From JACRDG01 sp963760985 (GTDB taxonomy: Bacteria; Desulfobacterota; Desulfomonilia; Desulfomonilales; Desulfomonilaceae): a DNA stretch of 64,000 nt. The translations under genes and the position numbers were made by a program. The notes under the pieces were generated by a model. The model saw only the letters and a list, made by a program, of their open reading frames with translations, had not been told where the DNA came from and did no database searches. The stretch covers positions 1 to 64,000 of the forward strand of contig CAVXFM010000022.1 in NCBI GenBank assembly GCA_963760985.1. The letters are read 5' to 3'. This document shows, piece by piece, positions 57,150-64,000 of this stretch (its first letter is position 1; the number at the start of each line of letters is the position of its first letter).

Positions 57150-57437
57150 GTGTTTACCGTAATCGCAACTCTGGAAGCCAAGGCGGGAAAAGAAATCGAA
57201 CTGGAACAGGAGCTCTTTGCCATGACGCAGGTTACCCTTGACGAAGAAGGATGTATCAACTACGACCTGTTGCGTGCGCTCCAGACACCAGGCAAATTCG
57301 TCTTTTATGAGAACTGGGCGAGCCAGGAGGATTTCGACCGCCATCTGTCAGCGGATCATATGAAAGCCTTTCTGGCCAAGGCCAAGGGGCTACTCGCAAA
57401 ACCTGCCCAAATCGAGCCGTACGAAATTGTAGACTGA
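57150..57437 (+). CDS. Antibiotic biosynthesis monooxygenase (ABM) domain protein
   Basis: 95 residues of the ABM/YgiN dimeric ferredoxin-like fold: VIATLEAKAGKEIELEQELF, DEEGCINYDLLRA, FVFYENWASQEDFDRHLSADHM. Members are quinone-related monooxygenases or heme-degrading relatives, and the substrate cannot be told. The GTG at 57150 preceded by AAAGGAGAG was chosen; the long upstream open frame to 56850 is unlikely to be translated. Confidence 0.85.
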   Translation: MFTVIATLEAKAGKEIELEQELFAMTQVTLDEEGCINYDLLRALQTPGKFVFYENWASQEDFDRHLSADHMKAFLAKAKGLLAKPAQIEPYEIVD

Positions 57438-57569
57438 CACATCTGCCGCTCACGAATTCCTCGGGTCACTAAAAGGTTGGCGGCCTGCGCGTTACTCGGT
57501 CCGGTCAGGCTGACGAACAAAAGGGGGCAGGTCGCTCACGCGCGGAACGCGGACCAAACGTGGGAGAAA

Positions 57570-58028
57570 ATGGAAACGGGACAAGCATCCTCGCTCAGGC
57601 ATGAAGCACGTCACACGATCGATCTCGTCAAACGACTGATCATAGTCCTGGCAGCGGTGTGGGGGCTCGTGAACGCGTGGGATGCGTCCGCGCATGCTGC
57701 TGCCGCTCACGACCTGCTCGCGTACCGTACCCAGCGAACCCTGACCAAAGAATTTGAATCCGTCACCTCCCGAGAGCTGCCTCGTGAGGCGCGACACACG
57801 CTGGCGCGCATCAAGAAAGGCGGCCCGTTTCCGTATCCGCAAGACGGAACGGTTTTCCGCAACAGGGAGGGCCGCCTGCCTGCCCATCCACCGGGGTATT
57901 ATCGGGAATACACCGTGAAAACGCCTGGTGCGCGCGACCGTGGGGCTCGCCGCATCATCGCAGGGCAAGGAGGCGAATTCTACTACACGGCGGACCATTA
58001 CCGCACCTTCAAGCGGATCAAGGAGTGA
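57570..58028 (+). CDS. Secreted barnase-like ribonuclease (N1/T1/U2 family)
   Basis: 152 residues with an N-terminal signal (KRLIIVLAAVWGLVNAW ... ASAHA) and a barnase-type domain: LARIKKGGPFPYPQDGTVF, the catalytic Glu in YYREYTV, Arg in RGARRII and His in YTADHYRTF. This family cuts RNA at guanine. ATG 57570 has GGGAGAA upstream; the in-frame start at 57477 would put the signal too far in. A barstar gene follows by three bases, giving a ribonuclease-inhibitor pair. Confidence 0.9.
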   Translation: METGQASSLRHEARHTIDLVKRLIIVLAAVWGLVNAWDASAHAAAAHDLLAYRTQRTLTKEFESVTSRELPREARHTLARIKKGGPFPYPQDGTVFRNREGRLPAHPPGYYREYTVKTPGARDRGARRIIAGQGGEFYYTADHYRTFKRIKE

Positions 58029-58031
58029 GCC

Positions 58032-58476
58032 GTGAAGAGACTCTCCCGGATACTGGCCGAGGCCGACGCATCGGGTGTATACCTGCTCGCAGGGACGCCA
58101 CGGACTGATGAGCTGGAGAAGCTGGCTGCAGAAAACACACTCGCTTTCTTCCATGTGCAGGGTGACGATATTCGCCGTAAGGAAGAGTTGCTGCAAGCTG
58201 TGGCTACAGCGCTGAGATTTCCTGAATATTTCGGCAACAACTGGGACGCGTTTGAGGACTGTCTCAGGGATATGTCGTGGCATCCTGCGCGCGGATACCT
58301 GATGGTGCTGGACCGGTTCAGCCGATTTGCGGATCATGCGCCGGACGAGTTTGCTACTGCGCTCGACATCCTGAAGGACGCAGCCGAGTTCTGGAGCGGG
58401 CAGGGCAAGGCAATGGTCTGGACTCCTGGCCGGGATGGAGAAAAAGGCGGGAGCCCTGCAGTCAGTCGAGCTTTAG
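58032..58476 (+). CDS. Barstar-family ribonuclease inhibitor (probable +1 frameshift)
   Basis: Intracellular inhibitor of the preceding RNase. The barstar core is clear: AFFHVQGDDIRRKEELLQAV, FPEYFGNNWDAFEDCLRDM and a hydrophobic MVLDRFSRF strand. The GTG start follows AGGAG. As read, the frame runs on to 58667 and across the opposite-strand DUF523 gene. Removing one base near 58422 continues it as WLLAGMEKKAGALQSVEL to a stop at 58474-58476, giving 147 residues, a more family-like end. The core call is firm; the end is inferred. Confidence 0.8.
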
Positions 58477-58509
58477 GAGGGCGCGACGGGTTGGAGGGGA
58501 GACGGGCGG

Positions 58510-58983
58510 TTACGACAGCGGCGATTCTCGCGGAATTGAGTCTTCCTCAGAAATTATCGGAATCCCCACCGCTCCACGCAAGAAGGCAGTTGCGACTCCG
58601 CAACCCCGCGTGCGTTCGCCTCGAATGTCGACCCTGCGGAGCCCGCATGAGGGGCTTCCCTCTTTGAAAACGATCAGAGAAGGGGAAACTAATTCCACAA
58701 TGCGAAGGGTTTCTTCAGCTCCCCGGAGAAATGCAGCGGTCCGGTCGTTTCCGTGCTGGTCTATGACCTGAGCCTCCTTGCGAAGCACCGCCATGCCATC
58801 CCCGCGGACAAAATGGCACCGAGGCCGAGGCACTCCCAGCCCGCCGAGAATCTCAGGACATATTGGGACGAGAATGGCTCGGGTTGCCAAATCCTTCAAA
58901 CGGGGATGCGGCCGCGAGCCTCCGTCGTACCGCACGGAAATCCCTGCAAGACACGCGCTGATGACGAAAACGCTTCGTGACAT
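58510..58983 (-). CDS. DUF523 family protein
   Basis: 157 residues with the family's N-terminal SACLAGISVRYDGGSRPH and later VPICPEILGGLGVPRP, FKEGSPSCG and GVATAFLRG. Several conserved Cys suggest metal or redox activity, but no function is established. It starts just after the purM stop on the same strand, in a likely operon with mtaD-like, purM and the lpxC fusion. Confidence 0.85.
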   Translation of the reverse strand: MSRSVFVISACLAGISVRYDGGSRPHPRLKDLATRAILVPICPEILGGLGVPRPRCHFVRGDGMAVLRKEAQVIDQHGNDRTAAFLRGAEETLRIVELVSPSLIVFKEGSPSCGLRRVDIRGERTRGCGVATAFLRGAVGIPIISEEDSIPRESPLS

Positions 58984-58991
58984 TGAGGATT

Positions 58992-60035
58992 TCAGCCCAT
59001 AATGATCGCTTCGCCGTTCGTGGGTCGGGGCGTGACCTCGCCGATGATTAACGCGCTCGTGCCGTGCTGTGCGAGGATCTCCGCTGCACGGTCCGCGTAC
59101 TCTGCGGGCACGGTCAGCACCATCCCGATGCCCATGTTGAAGGTGCGGAACATCTCGTGGTCGTCAAGGCCCGCGTCACGGCGGAGCAAGTGGAAGATCG
59201 CCGGTGGTTCCCACGAACCTTTTCGTATCCGCACGCTGCACGATGCCGGCACCACCCGAGGGATGTTCCCGGGAAAGCCTCCACCCGTAATGTGGGCCAT
59301 CCCTGATATGGGCACGTTCCTGAGCGTTTCGAGCACAGGCTTGACATAGATGGCCGTGGGGGTAAGGAGTTCCTCTCCCAGAGGTTTGCCCAGTTCGGGA
59401 AAGAACTTATCCAGTGGATACGCTTTGTGGTCGATGAACACTTTCCTTACCAGACTGTATCCGTTGCTGTGCAACCCCGACGAGGCCAACCCGATCACTG
59501 CGTCCCCGGGTTTCATGCGTGAGCCGTCCACCACTGCCTGCCCATCCACCATGCCCACACAAAATCCCGCGAGATCATATTCTCCGGCCGTGTAGAAGTC
59601 GGGCATCTCGGCCGTTTCACCGCCGATCAAGGCACAGCCGGCCTCCTCGCACCCATCGGCGATTCCCGAAATCACCGATCTCACTGTCTCCGGCAGTAGA
59701 CGGCCGGTAGCGAAATAATCCAGGAAAAAGAGCGGCTCTGCCCCTGAAACGAGAATATCGTTTACGTTCATGGCGACCAGGTCAATGCCCACCGTATCGT
59801 GGACTCCGGTCATGAACGCGATCTTCAATTTGGTCCCTACGCCGTCTGTCGCGGAAATGAGCACCGGATCTTTGTATCGGGCCCACATCGGCCGAAACAT
59901 GGCCCCGAACCCACCCATGGGCCCCATCACACCGGGCCTGAACGTCGCTTTCAGCCGGTCAGCCAGGGAGCCAATCACTTCTTCGGCCAATTCCACATCG
60001 ACTCCCGCGTCTTTGTACGTAATCTTTTCAGACAT
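58992..60035 (-). CDS. purM: Phosphoribosylformylglycinamidine cyclo-ligase
   Basis: AIR synthase of de novo purine synthesis, closing the imidazole ring with ATP. The 347-residue protein has TYKDAGVDVE, SATDGVGTKLKIA, GIDLVAMNVNDIL, GGETAEMPDFY, GLASSGLHSNGYSLVR and HITGGGFPGNIPR. Its start overlaps the stop of the upstream amidohydrolase by eight bases. No other purine genes are nearby. Confidence 0.96.
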   Translation of the reverse strand: MSEKITYKDAGVDVELAEEVIGSLADRLKATFRPGVMGPMGGFGAMFRPMWARYKDPVLISATDGVGTKLKIAFMTGVHDTVGIDLVAMNVNDILVSGAEPLFFLDYFATGRLLPETVRSVISGIADGCEEAGCALIGGETAEMPDFYTAGEYDLAGFCVGMVDGQAVVDGSRMKPGDAVIGLASSGLHSNGYSLVRKVFIDHKAYPLDKFFPELGKPLGEELLTPTAIYVKPVLETLRNVPISGMAHITGGGFPGNIPRVVPASCSVRIRKGSWEPPAIFHLLRRDAGLDDHEMFRTFNMGIGMVLTVPAEYADRAAEILAQHGTSALIIGEVTPRPTNGEAIIMG

Positions 60036-61392
60036 GTCGCGCGTAATCTCCCCTCGGTTGTCTCACGAGAGACGAACCTATCTTTCTCGCCTTGGACCGA
60101 ACTCGACTCTTCAGGTCTCCTTCATCGACAGTGACCACGCGCCCGTTGCGCACCACCAGCTTCCCATTGACCAGCACATGGCGGACATCGGATCCGCGGG
60201 CAGCGTACACGAGATGCGATAAGGGATCGTACGCAGGAGTCAGGTGGATCCGGTCAAGGTCCACCACGGTGACGTCCGCAAGCTTCCCCGGTTTGAGCGA
60301 ACCGATCTCATCGTCCATATGAAGGGCTTTGGCTCCGCCGAGAGTGGCCATGTGAATGACCGTGCGAGCATCCAGGGCTTCCGGATTTCCGGTAATGAGT
60401 TTGGCCATCAGAGATGCCGAGCGCATCTCCTCAAACAAATCCAGATTGTTGTTGCTCGCGGGACCGTCAGTGCCTATGCCCACCGTGACGCCCCTCTTGA
60501 GAAGACCCGATATGTCCGCGGCTCCGGACGCAAGTTTCATATTGCATTCAGGGCAGTGAACCACGCACGTCCCGGATTGGGCAAGCAGATCCTTTTCCTG
60601 TTCCGAGAGATGAATGGCGTGAACCGCGACAAATCGATCGCCGAGAATCCCCAGATTGTGCAAATGCTCCACCGGGCTGCAGCCGTAACGGTTCTTAATG
60701 TCCTCTACTTCCTGTGCAGTTTCGGACACGTGAGAGAATAAGAGCCTTCCTTGTGTGCCCACCAGTTCCGCTGCTTGACACAAGGTTTCCGGAGAGCACA
60801 GGTAAGGAGAATGACAGAAAAGCGCCGGAGTAATCAGACCATCCTGAGGACATTGCTCCAAAAATCGTTCAGCTCTGTCTCTCCACAATCCCGCAACCGG
60901 GACGTCAGGAGTCGGCACGTCCAGCACTCCCTGCGCCATGACCGCGCGCACACCGACATCCTGGGCTGCCTTGGCTGCCTCTTCCATGTGGAAATAACCG
61001 TCCGCGAAAGTAGTGATCCCGCTGAGTGCCATTTCTACCGCGGAAAGCTTCGTGCCGAGGTACACGAACCCGCTGTCCGCATGCTGGTTTTCTGCCGGGA
61101 ATATATAGTCGCGCAGCCATCTCTCCAGGGGAAGGTCGTCAGCCATGCCCCGAAGCAGGCTCATGGCAGCGTGGGTGTGCGCGTTCACGAGCCCCGGCAT
61201 AATGAGGCAATTGGAACAATCGATGACTTCATCAAAAGAAAGGTGGGAATTCATCGGCTCGTTGACTTTCACCAGCCGATTACCCGAAATGACTGTGGTC
61301 CCATGAGGCACCACCTGTGGATACGCGGGATCGCACAGGATGGACCCTTCGATAAGCACCACCGCAGCTTTTTCTTCGGGAAATCCTCGCAT
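60028..61392 (-). CDS. Amidohydrolase, MTA/SAH deaminase-like
   Basis: 454 residues of the metal-dependent hydrolase superfamily: zinc-binding HTHAAMSLLRG, FCHSPYLCSPET, FSHVSETAQEVED, VHAIHLSEQEKDLL and the Asp in GIGTDGPASNN. The context of GTDGPASNNNLDLFEEM and the EPGKLADV-like KPGKLADVTVVD tail match 5-methylthioadenosine/S-adenosylhomocysteine deaminases (MtaD). Guanine or other purine deaminase activity is possible. It overlaps purM, suggesting a purine salvage link. The start ATG 61392 has no strong ribosome site. Confidence 0.85.
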   Translation of the reverse strand: MRGFPEEKAAVVLIEGSILCDPAYPQVVPHGTTVISGNRLVKVNEPMNSHLSFDEVIDCSNCLIMPGLVNAHTHAAMSLLRGMADDLPLERWLRDYIFPAENQHADSGFVYLGTKLSAVEMALSGITTFADGYFHMEEAAKAAQDVGVRAVMAQGVLDVPTPDVPVAGLWRDRAERFLEQCPQDGLITPALFCHSPYLCSPETLCQAAELVGTQGRLLFSHVSETAQEVEDIKNRYGCSPVEHLHNLGILGDRFVAVHAIHLSEQEKDLLAQSGTCVVHCPECNMKLASGAADISGLLKRGVTVGIGTDGPASNNNLDLFEEMRSASLMAKLITGNPEALDARTVIHMATLGGAKALHMDDEIGSLKPGKLADVTVVDLDRIHLTPAYDPLSHLVYAARGSDVRHVLVNGKLVVRNGRVVTVDEGDLKSRVRSKARKIGSSLVRQPRGDYARHV

Positions 61393-61565
61393 GAGACCCT
61401 AAGACTCCTCGGGATAGGATCAGCCTCGGCTGCTGACCGCACATGCGGCAGAGACCGCTGTTCCCCTTCCCCATGACCGCCGCTTTCCGGACTTCAGCAG
61501 TGGGGACGCTCCCTCGCAGATGCACGCGATCGCGTCGGGGAGAGTGCCCTTTGAGAGGACTCGAT

Positions 61566-63704
61566 CTACCCTAAGATTTTCATCTTTTCATTGATGAGTT
61601 TGAGCATGGCGATGTTCTGGGTGTGACCGGTCTGGCTCGCGATAATCTTGCCCCGGAAAGGTCTCCCCAGCAAGTAAAAATCACCAATAATGTCAAGCAC
61701 TTTATGGCGGACAAACTCGTCGGTGAACCGTAGTGGCGGATTGACCACTTTTTCATCGTCCAATAAGATCACGTTCGAAAGTCGACCGCCACCGGCCAGC
61801 CCCATCTCGTCCATCATGCGCATGTCTCGCACAAATCCGAAAGTGCGAGCCGGCGCTATTTGTTCCTTGAAGTGCTCGGGGCCTTCAAAGCGGTAGAGCA
61901 TGTGCATCGTACCGATGGGTGGAGGATAATCCAGGTGGTACTCCACCTCCAGGCAATCCGACGGCTCGACCCTCATTCTCTTGGGGCCGGACGGGTCCAA
62001 AGGCAAGTCAATGGGCTCAGTGATGATCACTTCTTCAATGAGTTCATCCTGAACGATGATCTCCGCACTTTCCACCAGTTTGCAAAACTCTACGGCAGAG
62101 CCGTCCATAATAGGAACCTCACCGGAAATCTTTACCAGCACATTGGTGAGGCCATACGCGTGAAACACTGCCATAAGATGCTCGATGGTCCTGGCGGTGG
62201 ACCCGCTCGCCCTGAGACAGGTAGCCAGATCCGTGGAGTCTACATTGTCCAGCACTGCATGGACCGTATCTCCTGAGGTGATATGGCCGAATATGATACC
62301 CGACGAGGTTGCAAGCGGCGAGAGAGTCAATCCGGTCTTTTGGCCTGAATGAAGTCCCTGCCCGTACATCACCACACGACCGCGGAGCGTCTTCTGGTAC
62401 CGGAACGAGCCGTCCGCAGGAAGCGACAGACCCGCGAGTTCCCCCTGCGAGCCGACACCGTCGCGTCCGTTTCCACCTGAGGCAGCGCCTGTCAGCGGCT
62501 CTCCCAACGATATTGCCAGCCCGGCGGCCGTGTCTCTCGCCGCACTGTACGCAGGCCGATCGTCCGCGGGGATGAGCAGGTCCCCTGCGGTAATGTGAGG
62601 GCCGGGGGCTGTCATGACTACGTGCTCGATGAGGATTTTCAATTCCTTGACGTTGCCTGGCCAGGAATAGGCCATGAGTCTCGCCATGGCCTCTTGGTCC
62701 ACGCCGGTGATGTCTCTGTCGAACTCTTCCACTGCTTCTTTGAGAAAGTGATCCACGTACAGGGGTATGTCTTTCTTCCTTACCGCCAGTGTGGGTATGC
62801 GGATCACTCTTCTGGCCAGGATATCGGCAAGCTCCTGGGGAAATCCTTCTTCCGCTATCAGTGTTTCAGGATCCTGTAGGGAGGTACAGACGATTCGCAG
62901 ATCCCACTCAGGCAGAACCAGGTTACCGGTCTCGGGATCCACGTGATTCCGCACAATTTCGGCAATCTTCGGCCTCAGGTGTGGTTCCAGACGGTCTATT
63001 CGGACCAGCAGCAGCGTCCCCCTCTTGGCCTTCGCACTCCGCCGTGATTTGGCTCTTCCTGACGCGCTCTTCTTGCCGAACATAGACTCTTCCAGGGTCC
63101 GTTCGTCAAGTTCAGGGCAGCGCACTTTGATGAGACTGCTCCGATCCTTTCCCTCGATACCGTGAACGATCCTTGCGAGGAATTCTTTTCCGGTCCCTTT
63201 TTCTCCTGCCAACCAGAGGGAGACCCGCTCATGAGCAGCTTTCTCGACCGCCTTGCGCAGGGCTGCCGCTTGGGGCGATATGCCGATGAGCCTGCCGGGC
63301 GATATCGGATTGGCGTGGCCCGCCTTGGAGCCGTCCAATCGATCGGAAATAGCCTTTTGCACGATATGGAGCACATCCTCAAGATTGATGGGCTTTTCCA
63401 GGTAATCGGTGGCGCCCAGTTTGATGGCTTTGACCGCGGTCTCTATCGTGCCGTGACCGCTCATCATGACGACCGAGCACGAGGGATCGATCCTCTTTAT
63501 GGCCTTGAGGGTTTGCATGCCGTCGATGCCGGGTATCCAGATATCGAGAAACACCACGTCCGGCGAATCGTCCTGCACGATATGGAGCGCTTCTTGCCCG
63601 TCACCGGCGCGGAGTACTTCATGTCCTTCGTCCACAAGGATCGCACCTAGGGACTCGAGGATTTCTTCTTGATCGTCAACGATGAGTATTCTTCCCTTTT
63701 TCAT
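61566..63704 (-). CDS. lpxC: Response regulator - degenerate sigma54 activator - LpxC fusion
   Basis: 712 residues. 1-120: receiver, Asp54 in VVFLDIWIPG, Lys104. About 135-378: NtrC-type AAA+ with Walker A GEKGTGKE (167-174) and WPGNVKEL at 348-355, but the GAFTGA region (about 211-226) is a Lys/Arg/Ser stretch and the Walker B acids are replaced (RGTLLLVRID, 228-237). The Fis-type DNA-binding end is missing. About 437-712: LpxC, UDP-3-O-acyl-GlcNAc deacetylase, with LRGRVVMYGQGLHSG, Glu508-His509 in TIEHLM, ARTFGF, zinc ligands His667 and Asp671 in RHKVLD, and His694 in TGHTQN, with spacing matching E. coli LpxC. It could gate lipid A synthesis by phosphorylation. No other lpxC is in the window. 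Confidence 0.92.
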   Translation of the reverse strand: MKKGRILIVDDQEEILESLGAILVDEGHEVLRAGDGQEALHIVQDDSPDVVFLDIWIPGIDGMQTLKAIKRIDPSCSVVMMSGHGTIETAVKAIKLGATDYLEKPINLEDVLHIVQKAISDRLDGSKAGHANPISPGRLIGISPQAAALRKAVEKAAHERVSLWLAGEKGTGKEFLARIVHGIEGKDRSSLIKVRCPELDERTLEESMFGKKSASGRAKSRRSAKAKRGTLLLVRIDRLEPHLRPKIAEIVRNHVDPETGNLVLPEWDLRIVCTSLQDPETLIAEEGFPQELADILARRVIRIPTLAVRKKDIPLYVDHFLKEAVEEFDRDITGVDQEAMARLMAYSWPGNVKELKILIEHVVMTAPGPHITAGDLLIPADDRPAYSAARDTAAGLAISLGEPLTGAASGGNGRDGVGSQGELAGLSLPADGSFRYQKTLRGRVVMYGQGLHSGQKTGLTLSPLATSSGIIFGHITSGDTVHAVLDNVDSTDLATCLRASGSTARTIEHLMAVFHAYGLTNVLVKISGEVPIMDGSAVEFCKLVESAEIIVQDELIEEVIITEPIDLPLDPSGPKRMRVEPSDCLEVEYHLDYPPPIGTMHMLYRFEGPEHFKEQIAPARTFGFVRDMRMMDEMGLAGGGRLSNVILLDDEKVVNPPLRFTDEFVRHKVLDIIGDFYLLGRPFRGKIIASQTGHTQNIAMLKLINEKMKILG

Positions 63705-64000
63705 AGCCCCGCGATATTAGCTTCCGATAGTCACAGGGACAAGGGAAAAAGAACCTTTCAGGAAAAAATCCCCCGCAGAACAGGCTGTTGCTGTGATCGA
63801 AGGCTTGTGAGGCAGGCCAGTTTTCGCTTGCAAATCAGGCCTGCCGCGAGTAACTTTGAAGGTCCCCGCTGTGTTCCCAAGAAAGCCTTTCCCACTATTG
63901 AGCGCATGTGAGTTCGTGTGAGTTCATTACCGGACGCGCGGCGCGGGATTACCGGACCTGAAAAAGGGTCGGAGGCATTGTTTGCATGAACCTTCATGAA
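63705..64000. other. Region upstream of the lpxC fusion
   Basis: No gene is seen. On the minus strand TTGTCC (63737-63742), spacer 17, TAATAT (63714-63719) is a possible promoter, but it would make the message almost leaderless. GGCAGGCC and GGCCTGCC near 63812-63844 form an eight-base inverted repeat. The window ends here. Confidence 0.35.

Noticed and set aside
1..64000. Mobile elements, CRISPR arrays, prophage or integrative islands
   Set aside because: No transposase, integrase, regularly spaced repeats or att-like direct repeats were seen; the only long repeats are local hairpins and attenuator arms.

Overview
The window is a chromosomal segment with no rRNA, tRNA, CRISPR array, insertion sequence or phage gene that I can see. 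It suggests an anaerobic Gram-negative deltaproteobacterium (Desulfobacterota), perhaps in the Desulfomonile/Syntrophus/Syntrophobacter range. The reasons are an LpxC domain (lipid A), a selenocysteine formate dehydrogenase, an EtfAB plus Fe-S quinone-oxidoreductase plus acyl-CoA dehydrogenase operon typical of fatty- or aromatic-acid oxidisers, an ADP-forming acyl-CoA synthetase, and many two-component proteins. The lineage is an inference from gene content; no marker gene was compared.

Layout. 1-393: end of a PIN-domain gene. 559-13741: a very large aromatic operon read rightwards, trpL leader/attenuator - trpE-D-C-F-B-A-G - DAHP synthase - aroA - aroE - aroKB fusion - (hairpin) - aroC - aroQ. 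14005-17277: a second unit, a tyrosine-codon leader and attenuator - second DAHP synthase - pheA - tyrA. Together they hold all seven shikimate-pathway steps and all dedicated Trp, Phe and Tyr steps except the final aminotransferases. 17636-25017: a sensory cluster (SSF-type membrane histidine kinase, single-domain receiver, REC-GAF-PAS-kinase-REC hybrid) followed by an orphan ParA ATPase and an unknown partner. 25111-32130 (minus): purine nucleoside phosphorylase, then acd / XRE-cupin / EMO-type Fe-S protein / etfB / etfA. 32644-45639: housekeeping genes (lipoprotein, recO, exported protein, Hda-like ATPase, rho, L31, DUF1385, prfA, alkD-like, uvrA). 45799-58983: mixed accessory genes, including a DUF362 and zinc-ribbon pair, an ankyrin protein, the selenocysteine FdhA, an ADP-forming acyl-CoA synthetase, a secreted barnase-like RNase with barstar, and a DUF523 protein. 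58992-63704 (minus): purM, a MTA/SAH deaminase-like amidohydrolase, and an unusual response regulator / degenerate sigma54-activator / LpxC fusion.

The most interesting items are (1) the regulator-LpxC fusion, in which a phospho-receiver and an AAA+ domain that has lost GAFTGA and the Walker B acids replace a DNA-binding output with the committed lipid A enzyme; (2) a five-segment transcription attenuator led by a peptide with seven aromatic codons, five Tyr in a row, in front of the second DAHP synthase, paired with a Trp-codon attenuator in front of trpE; and (3) the selenocysteine UGA and SECIS hairpin that split fdhA into two open frames.

Caution on quality: at least 15 genes here, most of them normally conserved, are each interrupted by one or two single-base indels, nearly all +1 and often in short homopolymers. 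This looks like consensus sequence error rather than gene decay. I have annotated those genes at full length and given the site of each lesion.
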